A model generated the notes under the pieces. That model was not told where the DNA came from. It was given only the letters and a program-made list of their open reading frames with translations, and made no database searches. The position numbers and the translations under genes were made by a program. Positions 5,690 to 12,285 of a stretch of 17,507 nucleotides of DNA are shown piece by piece; the stretch's first letter is position 1, and each line of letters starts with the position of its first letter. The stretch comes from Candidatus Methanomethylophilaceae archaeon (GTDB lineage: Archaea > Thermoplasmatota > Thermoplasmata > Methanomassiliicoccales > Methanomethylophilaceae), in assembly GCA_017455785.1 (NCBI GenBank), contig JAFSYZ010000157.1:1-17507 (forward strand), written 5' to 3'.

Positions 5690-6043
5690 TCAAGGCTCCA
5701 TATCCATGAGGATGGCACCCGAACCGTACCTTCTGATGTGATCGTTCAGATACCTCTCATCGAATTTGCTGAGCGACTTCAGGTTCCCGTTGGAACACTT
5801 GCAGACGAATATGGCGTTGAGCAAAGTGGCCATGTTGCCGACGTAGGTGGCCCTCTTCTCGATTGGTCTTATCGCGGCTTCCTCATCGCATACGAAGGTG
5901 TACAGCTTGTCCCCTACCTTGAACTCGTGGATCTCGATCAGGTCGCAACTGAGCATTTCATAATAGGTGTCCAGCTTGTCCTCGACCTCTATGAAATCAC
6001 AGAACGGCTTGAAGGGATCTATCAGAAGTCCTCTGACCTTCAT
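5690..6043 (-). CDS. DUF3846-like protein
   Basis: A 117-aa protein opening MKVRGLLIDPFKPFCDFIEV, with later VCDEEAAIRP and YVGNMATLLNAIFVCK. These fit the DUF3846 pattern (N-terminal strand, a conserved DE/NE turn, then a GN...I strand), a family of unknown function common on phage and plasmid elements. The ATG overlaps the preceding stop as ATGA, with GGCGGAGGA as ribosome-binding site. The match is by pattern, not by search. Confidence 0.55.
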   Translation of the reverse strand: MKVRGLLIDPFKPFCDFIEVEDKLDTYYEMLSCDLIEIHEFKVGDKLYTFVCDEEAAIRPIEKRATYVGNMATLLNAIFVCKCSNGNLKSLSKFDERYLNDHIRRYGSGAILMDMEP

Positions 6044-6549
6044 TCCTCCGCCTCCGCTACCATCCTGAAGAATGCGTTACGTGGACTGCACAGTTTCGAT
6101 ACGAGAACTGGATGCTCCCCAGGATCCGCCATGTCCTCGGAGAGAGAAACATAGGCGTCCGAATATTCGTCCTCGGTCCTGAAATGACGTACCGATCTCT
6201 CTCCGTCGGTGCCCTCCACGGTTATCTTAAAGGGATACGTGGTCTCATCGCCCTCGATGTAGCAATAGTCTATCCTGTAGGTGCCGTTCTCATCCCAGAT
6301 CAGGTCGTGAAGACGGACCACGTTCTTTCCGTCCATCGATGTGGCGAAAATGCTGTTGCTGCTCATGGACCTCAGGAATGCCTTGTTGTCCGAACTGAAG
6401 CGGAATGACCTCTGAAGCTCGGTGTAATTGTCCTCGAAATTGGAATCCTTCAGCACAACTACGGCGTAGATCGGCGATGGATCGTCACCCTTGAAGGTGA
6501 ATCCTTCGTTGTGCTTCATCATCCTCTGCTTTAGCTCCCTGTATTCCAT
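6040..6549 (-). CDS. Hypothetical protein, 169 aa
   Basis: No family recognised. It has a basic N-terminus (MEYRELKQRMMKHNEG), then alternating short strands (IYAVVVLKDS, YRIDYCYIEG, YPFKITVEG), which suggests a beta-rich soluble fold. It ends AEAEE, encoded by a GGCGGAGGCGGAGG ribosome-binding stretch for the next gene. It overlaps both neighbours by one to four bases. No catalytic motif or membrane segment is visible. Confidence 0.65.
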   Translation of the reverse strand: MEYRELKQRMMKHNEGFTFKGDDPSPIYAVVVLKDSNFEDNYTELQRSFRFSSDNKAFLRSMSSNSIFATSMDGKNVVRLHDLIWDENGTYRIDYCYIEGDETTYPFKITVEGTDGERSVRHFRTEDEYSDAYVSLSEDMADPGEHPVLVSKLCSPRNAFFRMVAEAEE

Positions 6550-6812
6550 CAGGCCACCTCCCTAACCCTGTAGGTCCTGGCGCGTCTGCCCGATGATGTC
6601 TGGTTGTAACCAGCCACCTCGATCAGACCTTCCTCCAGGAGCTCGGTGATGCGTGGGGATGTGGAATTGGGGGAACGATACCCCATCCCTATGTAGATCT
6701 GCTCGGCATTCAACCCTGGATGATCACGGATGAAGTTGAAGACCATCAACTGCCTGGAGTTGAGCTCGGATTGAATCGAGTAGTACGCTTCCATCGTGGT
6801 CTGAGCGATCAT
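6549..6812 (-). CDS. Winged-helix DNA-binding protein, 87 aa
   Basis: A compact MarR-like winged helix: LNSRQLMVFNFIRDHPGL (helix 1), NAEQIYIGMG (helix 2), STSPRITELLEEGLIEVAGY (recognition helix and first wing strand), GRRARTYRV (second wing strand). It starts at 6812, overlapping the upstream gene by four bases with GGGAGGTATCGG as ribosome-binding site. It is probably an element regulator; the target is unknown. Confidence 0.75.
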   Translation of the reverse strand: MIAQTTMEAYYSIQSELNSRQLMVFNFIRDHPGLNAEQIYIGMGYRSPNSTSPRITELLEEGLIEVAGYNQTSSGRRARTYRVREVA

Positions 6813-7429
6813 TCCGATACCTCCCTGTTGCTTCTGAGGTATTCGATAAGCTCGTCCATGTCCTCGGTCGAACGGATCTCGCTGAGGATGTCCCTGTACT
6901 TGATGTCCTTCAGGATCTTGGTCCCCGATTGTACGACATCTGAGAACTCAGGGTATCTCCCCAGGATCGACAGTGCGTTCCTGATCTCATTGATCTCGTT
7001 GGTGTCGTACTTCTTGGAAAATGACGTGGCGCACATCCTGAAGTAGTAGTTGATCGCGCGGCCGACTATCATCCTGATGGTGATGGACGGATACTCGCCC
7101 TGGACGATGTTCACCACCTCGTATGCTTCGGGCGATACACGTGCTGAGATCTGAACAACCGCATCCTCGCGGTCGGTCTGCATGTACTCCTTGGTAGCCC
7201 TCCATCCGTAGCTCCTGACGAACTCCGTGAAGTTGATCAGGATGCTGTTGAGAAGGTCGGTCTGCGTCAGGTGTATCTTCACACACATCAGGTCGATGTC
7301 CGCCTTCTGCTGCTTCGTCACCATCGCGTTGATCGTGAAGGATGTCTTCTCCTGAACGGTCCCCTCAGGTATCTCACTCTGCGATAAGGGTGTATCTTGT
7401 TGCGAAAAGGGTTCCCTAATCTCACTCAT
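6809..7429 (-). CDS. Double ribbon-helix-helix-like protein, 206 aa
   Basis: Two segments fit the ribbon-helix-helix pattern: residues about 30-70 (FTINAMVTKQQKADIDLMCV then LTQTDLLNSILINFTEFV) and about 90-130 (VVQISARVSPEAYEVVNIV then SITIRMIVGRAINYYF). The C-terminal 70 residues are helical and acidic. A protein with two such modules could bind DNA as an intramolecular pair. It is encoded next to the serine recombinase with an ATGA overlap, so a role in recombination control, partition or operon repression is plausible. It is not a named family to me. Confidence 0.6.
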   Translation of the reverse strand: MSEIREPFSQQDTPLSQSEIPEGTVQEKTSFTINAMVTKQQKADIDLMCVKIHLTQTDLLNSILINFTEFVRSYGWRATKEYMQTDREDAVVQISARVSPEAYEVVNIVQGEYPSITIRMIVGRAINYYFRMCATSFSKKYDTNEINEIRNALSILGRYPEFSDVVQSGTKILKDIKYRDILSEIRSTEDMDELIEYLRSNREVSE

Positions 7430-8232
7430 TCGACTACCCCCCTAATCACACCGTTTTCTTCGGGATTTTGAACCCTTTTCGCACCATCCCCTAATTGCAC
7501 CGCTTCGCGGTACAGTTGAAGGTATGTTTGGTAGCGGTTCGTCAGGACCATCTCTCTTTTCAGGGTGTTCGGGGAAACCTTGATGATGTCCTCAGCGAGC
7601 TTGTTGACAGATACCCCTGCACGTGCATAGTCGAACACGGTCTTCTCAGGGTAGACCTTCGTACAGGTCTTGTGATTCACTCCATCGACGGGACCCAAGT
7701 AGCAACGTCCACCGTTGAAGTCCTCAGTCACATCCTCCAGAAACATGAACTTGGCTGGTTTGGAGACATGTTTACCTTGGAGCTTCCTCGTGGCCATCCC
7801 TGCGGATGTCCTCGCTGATACCTTCTTGACCTCTATCTTTCCTGAAGCTCCGCCGATCGCATCCATCATGATACCTGCTTCGGATTCGGGATCGATGTCG
7901 GATTGGACGTAGCGGATCCTGCATTGGGTGTTTTTGAGCATGTCCTTAATCTCTTCGAGCTTCATATCACGAGTGAGACGTGTGGATTCGTTGACCAGGA
8001 GGATCTGAATGTCGTTGTTGCCGACGATGATCCTGCCGATCATGGCCAGGAAACCGTCCCTCAGTAGAGTCTTGCCAGTCTGTTCATCCTGGTAGATCTG
8101 GACGATGTTCACTCCCTTCCTCTTGCACCAGTCCTTCATGGCGCGGATCTGCGTCTCACATGTCTGGTCCTTATCATCCGTGGAGACACGGGCATAGAGG
8201 ACGGCATTGTAACCTTCGAGGTCCGAACTCAT
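7426..8232 (-). CDS. Serine recombinase (resolvase/invertase type)
   Basis: A 268-aa serine-family site-specific recombinase. Residues 10-18 read AVLYARVST, placing the catalytic Ser at 17 with Arg15. DEQTGKT is at 49-55, and the second arginine motif STRLTRD at 83-89 supplies Arg85 and Arg88. A long helix follows (about 125-155), then a C-terminal region with a helix-turn-helix at about 200-240 (YARAGVSVNKLAEDIIKVS). It is much shorter than large serine integrases and lacks their zinc ribbon, so it fits resolution, inversion or transposition as well as integration. It is the only recombinase in the window, lies inside the operon and not at the tRNA-proximal end, and overlaps both neighbours by four bases. 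Confidence 0.85.
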   Translation of the reverse strand: MSSDLEGYNAVLYARVSTDDKDQTCETQIRAMKDWCKRKGVNIVQIYQDEQTGKTLLRDGFLAMIGRIIVGNNDIQILLVNESTRLTRDMKLEEIKDMLKNTQCRIRYVQSDIDPESEAGIMMDAIGGASGKIEVKKVSARTSAGMATRKLQGKHVSKPAKFMFLEDVTEDFNGGRCYLGPVDGVNHKTCTKVYPEKTVFDYARAGVSVNKLAEDIIKVSPNTLKREMVLTNRYQTYLQLYREAVQLGDGAKRVQNPEENGVIRGVVE

Positions 8233-8462
8233 AGGGCATACCTCCAGTAATGAGTGGGGCGGTTGTTCCTTCCGTTCGGTTTGGTCTCGATGATGCTGGC
8301 CTTGCCATTCTCTTCGAGCTTTCTGAGAACACGGCAGATGTAGGAGATCTGCTGATTGTTGCTGGTCGTTGTGTTGTAGACCACGTTGGCGATGTCACGG
8401 GCTGACATCCCCTCGGTCGCCGACAGTGCATCCATGACCGCCTTTTCTCCCCATAGGGTCAT
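8229..8462 (-). CDS. Winged-helix protein, 77 aa
   Basis: A small winged helix: EKAVMDALSATEGMSARDIANVV (helices 1-2), NNQQISYICRVLRKLEENGKA (recognition helix) and IIETKPNG...THYWRYAL (wing). The start at 8462 follows GGAGGGACCGTCA. Its stop overlaps the recombinase start as ATGA, so it could act as a recombination directionality or regulatory partner; this is inferred from position. A 40-base gap separates it from the 383-aa gene upstream. Confidence 0.7.
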   Translation of the reverse strand: MTLWGEKAVMDALSATEGMSARDIANVVYNTTTSNNQQISYICRVLRKLEENGKASIIETKPNGRNNRPTHYWRYAL

Positions 8463-8502
8463 TGACGGTCCCTCCTGTAATTATGCAAATCAATGTGTGA
8501 AA

Positions 8503-9654
8503 TCAAAAGTACCCCTCCAATGGGAATGTTGGGTTTGGTTCAGGGTTTTGTTTGAGGTTTTGTTCGGAATCACCAGAAGCTTTGACGTATTCGTTTTCAT
8601 AGCGAGTCACCTGGTTGTCGAAAGCGAGAGCTTCCAAAGCTGAGAGCTTCTCCTGACCGTCCACCAGCTTGTCCAAAAGGATAAGCACACGGTCCGAACG
8701 TTCTATGAGCTGTTCGATACTGGCCGAATGGGTTCTGAGCTGAGCTTCTATCCCCAGGATCCTTGAAGGAAGGTAGGCCATGACCTCGGACTTCTCGAAA
8801 GCGAGAGGATCGGAGTCCATGTTCTCCATTTCAAGCTCTGGAGTACCGTTCGATGTGTCCACGATGAGATCGGGAGTATCGAACTGCTGAGCATCCTTGT
8901 CAAAGAACTCGATTGCACGATGGCCAGGTTTGGCCTTGTGGATGGTTCCCTTGATTATCGGATTGGTCAGAACCCAACCGCAACTCTTCATGACCTCGGC
9001 AAATTCCAACGCACGGTCCTTGAAGATGGGAACCAATGAAGCTCCTGTAGGAAACTTCGTGATGTCGATGTAGATCCGTCCAGGATAGAAGAAGAATGTG
9101 AGCTTGTGATTCTTGGTACCGATACGGACCTGCCAGGTAGTTTCGGTGTTGTGGAGCTTCATCCCTCCTGTCCTGATACGGGTACCTTTCATCTTCGTCG
9201 GTTCTTCCTTCTTCCAGTAACCGATGTAGAAACCGTTCCTGTCACGGGGATCGCTGTAGTCACCTTCGTGTTCGACGGTGAACTTGATACCCGATGTCAT
9301 GTGGGCCTCCCACCATTGGTCCCCTTGGGGACATTTCTCATCGAACGAGATACCAGGATCGTTCGATGGGACGAGAGGGGGGAGGTCCGTTTTTTGCGAC
9401 GGTAGGCCCGTTTTTCTCATTTTCTCTATGTCTGGCTTGGTCTCAATCGATTCCTCAGGGTTACGATCGACGTAACATTTCGGATTCGTTCCTGGGATCA
9501 CGTAGAGCTCTTTCAAAAAGACCAGTTTATCGGTGATGCGGTAAACCGTCTGACGAGAGATTCTCTTTTTATTCGCGATCTTATTAGCAGACCAGCCACT
9601 CAGAAGTAGCTTTTTGATGTCCTTGTCACGCTTGGTCAAGGAGTGCATCACCAT
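8503..9654 (-). CDS. Helix-turn-helix protein, candidate replication or maintenance protein
   Basis: A 383-aa protein. Residues 4-50 form a helix-turn-helix (SGWSANKIANKKRISRQTVY). A central region of about 140 residues is beta-rich with many Trp and Tyr. Residues about 240-275 read TPDLIVDTSNGTPELE, and the last 90 residues hold a probable coiled coil (ILGIEAQLRTHSASIEQLIE) before a Pro/Asn-rich tail. The start at 9654 sits six bases after GGGGGTG; an upstream frame to 9714 would cross the operator repeats. It is the first gene of the leftward operon, immediately behind direct and inverted repeats, as replication initiators and autoregulated maintenance proteins often are. No replication nuclease or helicase motif is visible, so the role is inferred from context. 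Confidence 0.6.
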   Translation of the reverse strand: MVMHSLTKRDKDIKKLLLSGWSANKIANKKRISRQTVYRITDKLVFLKELYVIPGTNPKCYVDRNPEESIETKPDIEKMRKTGLPSQKTDLPPLVPSNDPGISFDEKCPQGDQWWEAHMTSGIKFTVEHEGDYSDPRDRNGFYIGYWKKEEPTKMKGTRIRTGGMKLHNTETTWQVRIGTKNHKLTFFFYPGRIYIDITKFPTGASLVPIFKDRALEFAEVMKSCGWVLTNPIIKGTIHKAKPGHRAIEFFDKDAQQFDTPDLIVDTSNGTPELEMENMDSDPLAFEKSEVMAYLPSRILGIEAQLRTHSASIEQLIERSDRVLILLDKLVDGQEKLSALEALAFDNQVTRYENEYVKASGDSEQNLKQNPEPNPTFPLEGYF

Positions 9655-9703
9655 GTATGCACCCCCTGGGAAAGTAACACAAAAAACGGTACCCCCGTTC
9701 TGG

Positions 9704-9729
9704 GTCCGAAACATGTAACATTTTCGGAC
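9704..9729. promoter_or_regulatory. Operator-like inverted repeat
   Basis: GTCCGAAA (9704-9711) and TTTCGGAC (9722-9729) are perfect 8-bp complements with a 10-base spacer. The site is just downstream of the leftward TATA box, over the expected transcription start, where a bound protein would block transcription. The 383-aa HTH protein is the obvious candidate ligand. Confidence 0.6.
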
Positions 9730-9735
9730 TTTTTC

Positions 9736-9746
9736 CCTTTATAGGT
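9736..9746 (-). promoter_or_regulatory. Promoter of the element operon
   Basis: Leftward reading gives CCTATAAAGG, a good archaeal TATA box, lying between the two repeat units. Transcription would start about 25 bases downstream, near 9713, leaving roughly a 60-base leader to the 383-aa gene. It is the only clear promoter found for the leftward operon down to the hairpin at 1178. Confidence 0.55.
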
Positions 9747-9828
9747 AGGAAAAACGGTACCCAAAATCGTGTAACATTTTCCGACAAAAACACGAACCAA
9801 AAAACGCAGACTTCCGAGTGGTCCAAAT

Positions 9829-9848
9829 GCACATTTTTGTGCAAAAAT
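9829..9848 (-). terminator. Overlapping inverted repeats after tRNA-Ile
   Basis: GCAC/GTGC (9829-9832 and 9839-9842) overlaps ATTTTTG/CAAAAAT (9833-9839 and 9842-9848). On the minus strand the tRNA transcript runs into GGATTTTTGC, a T-rich stop signal typical for archaeal tRNA genes. Because it lies at the tRNA-proximal edge of the element it may also be recombination-site sequence. Confidence 0.4.
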
Positions 9849-9864
9849 CCTTAGTCCATGGAAG

Positions 9865-9942
9865 TGGTGGTCCCATTGTGATTTGAACACAAGACCTTCC
9901 GGTTATCAGCCGGACGCTCGAACCAAGCTAAGCTATGGGACC
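9865..9942 (-). tRNA. tRNA-Ile (anticodon GAT), CCA encoded
   Basis: Read on the minus strand: acceptor stem GGTCCCA/TGGGACC (7 bp), D-arm with GCTT/GAGC, anticodon stem TCCGG/CCGGA with loop CTGATAA (anticodon GAT at 9905-9907), a five-base variable region, and T-arm TTGTG-TTCAAAT-CACAA. The discriminator is A (9868) and CCA is encoded at 9865-9867. No intron. This is the chromosomal tRNA that bounds the element on its right side. Confidence 0.93.
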
Positions 9943-9969
9943 ACTCGGTAGATGCCAGGTAGATAGAGG

Positions 9970-9979
9970 TATAATAAAA
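9970..9979 (-). promoter_or_regulatory. TATA box of tRNA-Ile
   Basis: Leftward reading gives TTTATTATAC about 30 bases before the mature tRNA 5' end at 9942, the expected spacing for an archaeal tRNA promoter with a short 5' leader removed by RNase P. Confidence 0.5.
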
Positions 9980-9996
9980 AGGTTTGGTATGGGTCA

Positions 9997-10317
9997 TCAC
10001 ACGAAGTACGAATCTTCCCTGACAACGATGTTGCCTCTGCCGTCATCCTCTCTCGTGAGAGCGATGATTCCTTCTACCAATCCCAGTATGCTCGGGATAC
10101 CGGTCCAGCAGAACAGGATGTAGATGATGCCTGAGAAGATCTTCCCAGCATAGAACCTGTGTATACCAAGTCCGCCTATCAATATAGCAATCAGACCGTA
10201 CGCGATCTTGTTGACGGTTTTGACACCTTTCACCGGAGCGTCAGGATCGTTGCTGCTTCCACAATTGGGGCAGTATTTCGCATCACCGATGTCCGCACCG
10301 CATTTACCGCAGAACAT
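9997..10317 (-). CDS. Zinc-ribbon TM2 domain membrane protein
   Basis: A 106-aa protein. A zinc ribbon at residues 3-19 (CGKC...CPNCG) is followed by a linker and a TM2 domain at about 30-88 with two hydrophobic hairpin segments (IAYGLIAILIGGLGIHRFYAG and IIYILFCWTGIPSILGLVEG). The GxHRFYxG turn and the conserved late acidic residue of TM2 are present. Known function of prokaryotic TM2 proteins is poor. The start at 10317 has AGGTGA six bases upstream, and a leftward TATA-like stretch is at about 10351-10362. It is a monocistronic chromosomal gene next to tRNA-Ile. Confidence 0.85.
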   Translation of the reverse strand: MFCGKCGADIGDAKYCPNCGSSNDPDAPVKGVKTVNKIAYGLIAILIGGLGIHRFYAGKIFSGIIYILFCWTGIPSILGLVEGIIALTREDDGRGNIVVREDSYFV

Positions 10318-10373
10318 GTAGATTCACCTAAGGGGGAATCGAGTTTGTTGATAATTAAACTATGTACATACCC

Positions 10374-10386
10374 AGGTTTATATCGG
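10374..10386 (+). promoter_or_regulatory. Promoter of the exosome-type RNA-binding gene
   Basis: GGTTTATATC is a good archaeal TATA box about 25 bases before ATG 10407, implying a leaderless or nearly leaderless transcript. No ribosome-binding site precedes that ATG, which agrees. Confidence 0.55.
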
Positions 10387-10406
10387 CATTATCGAATACA
10401 TCCATC

Positions 10407-10865
10407 ATGGCAGCTGCATTCCATTGGGTGAAGGTCAAAGCGGTATGTTATGCGACCGAGGACGAGGACAGGATACATGACACCATGGTCCAATTGATCG
10501 GTACCGATGATGAGGAGGTGTTCGACATAGACATCTCCGAAGGATTGCACGGCAATCCCATCACCGTCATAGATGCGAATCTCACCCATAACAAGGAATG
10601 CGAGAGGATCTTCAGGAACCTCGGTGCAGATGTGCTCACGGGCATCCTGGACGGCATAGAGGATCGCATAGATGAGGATGATACATTCTACCTCAGGATC
10701 GACAAGCAGAAGGCCGTACAGGGCATCTACGAGATCTCACACTCGGGGGACGTGATATCCATTACAGGAAAGGTCGCTGCGCATCCTGCTAAGAAAGAGA
10801 TAGCCATCAAGGTGATGAAAGAGTTCATTCAGAGGTTGATCCCTGAACAGGCGCCTTCACAGTGA
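10407..10865 (+). CDS. Exosome-associated RNA-binding protein (COG1325 type)
   Basis: A 152-aa protein starting MAAAFHWVKVKAVCYATEDE. The family pattern is a first strand with HW(V)xVxAxCxATED, a central EGLHGNPITVIDANL strand pair (typically GxxGNPI), and a C-terminal strand-helix module (FYLRIDKQKAVQG). It is predicted to act with RNA in archaeal RNA processing or turnover; direct evidence for the family is limited. I chose ATG 10407 over an in-frame ATG at 10362 because the upstream codons overlap the promoter and family members begin near HWV. Its 3' end overlaps the convergent CBS-transporter gene by 41 bases. Confidence 0.75.
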   Translation: MAAAFHWVKVKAVCYATEDEDRIHDTMVQLIGTDDEEVFDIDISEGLHGNPITVIDANLTHNKECERIFRNLGADVLTGILDGIEDRIDEDDTFYLRIDKQKAVQGIYEISHSGDVISITGKVAAHPAKKEIAIKVMKEFIQRLIPEQAPSQ

Positions 10866-12090
10866 CGTGGACCATCCTCACGCGACGGTTCTTCACCGAT
10901 GATACGATCATCTTGACCGCATCGTTCTCGACCCTGTCACCTTTCACGGGGATCCTGTTGAGCTTGTACTGAAGGTATCCGCTGACAGTGTGCTCGTCAT
11001 AGTCCTCGAGATCGAACTCCACGCCTATCTCGGTCATCATATCATTAATGTCCGCGTCACCTAGCACTGCATAGGAACCATCAGATTCGCGGATGATGAA
11101 GTGCTGAACCTCATCGCTCTCGTCCCATATCTCCCCTACCAGTTCCTCGAGTACATCCTCCAGGGACACGATACCGACGGTACCGCCGTATGAATCCACG
11201 ACAACGATCATCTGCACCATTGACTTCTGAATCTCCGTCAATGCCTTGGCGACCGTAGCGGTTTCTGGCAGGAATTTCACCGGACGCATCAGATCCTCTA
11301 TCTTGGTGTCCTTGTTCTCGAAGTATCTCTGGTAGAAGTCCTTCGCATAGACCACACCTATGATCTTGTCTATGGTGCCGTCGAAGAGCGGTATCCTCGA
11401 GAATCCGGATGAGATGAACAGATCCTTCAGTTCCTCCATGGATGCGTTCTTGTCGATCCCGACTACATCCACACGTGGAGTCAATATCTCGGAGATCTGT
11501 TTGTCATCGAACTCGATGGCGGATTTGATCAGATCGCTCTCGCTCTTCTCCAGGGTACCTTCCCCTTCGATCTCGTCGATCATGACCACCAGCTCCTCTT
11601 CAGTAAGTGTGGGTGATTCCTCCTTGTTCCTGCTGAGGATCCTTGACAATCCTATGAAAATCGTGGATATGGGTTTGAATATCACCGTCAGTATGGACAG
11701 TGCCTTGGAGAACCTCATCGCGATGGCCTCAGGGTTGGATTTCGCCAACGTCTTAGGTGTCACTTCTCCCAGTATCAACAATACAACGAGCATGAACACC
11801 GTTGCCACTATGACTCCGACGGGTCCGAAGAGCAGTGTGAACAACCATGTACAGATGGCCGACGACAGGATGTTGACCAGGTTGTTACCGATAAGGATGG
11901 TCGTCAACAGACGGTCGTAGTCATCCAGAAGGGCGAGACATCTTTCCGCTCTCCTGTTGCCCTCATTGACCAGGTTCTTCAATTTGATCCTGTTTGCACT
12001 TGTAAAAGCGGTCTCGGATGCGGAGAAGAATGCTGAAACAGCAACAAGGACGATCAAAGAGAGGATCGATACTATCGTCAATGCATCCAT
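10825..12090 (-). CDS. CNNM/CorC-type membrane protein with CBS pair
   Basis: A 421-aa integral membrane protein of the hemolysin C/CorC/CNNM family, linked to Mg2+ or other divalent-cation transport. The DUF21/CNNM membrane domain (about 1-180) has four hydrophobic segments, starting with LTIVSILSLIVLVAVSAFF and including the conserved SASETAFTSANR turn. A CBS pair (about 195-325: LTPRVDVVGI, GGTVGIVSLEDVLEELVGEI) follows, then a CorC_HlyC domain (about 340-415) ending in RRVRMVHVTV. The length is normal and complete. It is transcribed leftward from the divergent promoter region at about 12135-12184. Confidence 0.9.
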   Translation of the reverse strand: MDALTIVSILSLIVLVAVSAFFSASETAFTSANRIKLKNLVNEGNRRAERCLALLDDYDRLLTTILIGNNLVNILSSAICTWLFTLLFGPVGVIVATVFMLVVLLILGEVTPKTLAKSNPEAIAMRFSKALSILTVIFKPISTIFIGLSRILSRNKEESPTLTEEELVVMIDEIEGEGTLEKSESDLIKSAIEFDDKQISEILTPRVDVVGIDKNASMEELKDLFISSGFSRIPLFDGTIDKIIGVVYAKDFYQRYFENKDTKIEDLMRPVKFLPETATVAKALTEIQKSMVQMIVVVDSYGGTVGIVSLEDVLEELVGEIWDESDEVQHFIIRESDGSYAVLGDADINDMMTEIGVEFDLEDYDEHTVSGYLQYKLNRIPVKGDRVENDAVKMIVSSVKNRRVRMVHVTVKAPVQGSTSE

Positions 12091-12134
12091 TTACCGTATC
12101 CCTTCCATATGACTGGCCATCTGCCTTCCATGAT

Positions 12135-12150
12135 ACACCACAAATGGTGT
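12135..12150. promoter_or_regulatory. Inverted repeat at the CNNM-gene transcription start
   Basis: ACACCA (12135-12140) and TGGTGT (12145-12150) flank CAAA, a perfect 6-bp inverted repeat. It lies about 25 bases downstream of the leftward TATA boxes, over the expected start site, and looks like a repressor operator. A metal-responsive regulator would fit a cation transporter; that is inference. Confidence 0.45.
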
Positions 12151-12157
12151 TAATGGT

Positions 12158-12184
12158 ACTATAAAAGAGAGGTTTATAAATATA
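12158..12184. promoter_or_regulatory. Divergent TATA-box cluster
   Basis: Two boxes lie here: ACTATAAAAGAG and GGTTTATAAATATAT. TTTATAAA (12173-12180) is its own reverse complement and could serve both directions. Leftward it would drive the CNNM-type gene with a short leader. Rightward it would start a transcript near 12200, more than 100 bases before the next start codon. Confidence 0.5.
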
Positions 12185-12265
12185 TGCGATGAGGGACACA
12201 TATAATGGTCTCGTAACCTACCGAACAATCTGTTGGATTACTGCTCCAATCTTAATTTTATTATC

Positions 12266-12285
12266 TATTATATTTTATATATAAG
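12266..12285 (+). promoter_or_regulatory. Promoter of the YdbC/PC4-like gene
   Basis: TTTTATATATAAG lies about 30-45 bases before ATG 12314, giving a leader of a few bases. The purine run at about 12283-12291 follows it. Confidence 0.5.

Larger units (their letters stand above)
9681..9785. repeat. Two imperfect iteron-like direct repeats
   Basis: Read leftward, each unit has GTC(C)GGAAAATGTTACA or close to it, followed by GGGTACCGTTTTT. Unit 1 spans about 9749-9785 and unit 2 about 9681-9729. AAAACGGTACCC is repeated exactly (about 9683-9694 and 9751-9762), as is TGTAACATTTTC. A third partial GTTAC is at about 9674. Such arrays serve as binding sites for replication initiators or autorepressors. 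Confidence 0.55.

Noticed and set aside
1..9865. CRISPR array
   Set aside because: The recurring words are short, irregularly spaced and inside genes; there is no repeat-spacer periodicity and no cas gene.
9626..9890. Short leftward frames between tRNA-Ile and the 383-aa gene
   Set aside because: They run across the repeats, promoter and tRNA, and no ribosome-binding site supports them.
10362..10406. Upstream extension of the RNA-binding protein
   Set aside because: The added codons cover the TATA box, and family members begin close to the HWV strand.
11360..11920. A 186-codon rightward frame inside the CNNM-type gene
   Set aside because: Ser/Met-rich antisense shadow of a membrane protein; the family motifs are all on the other strand.
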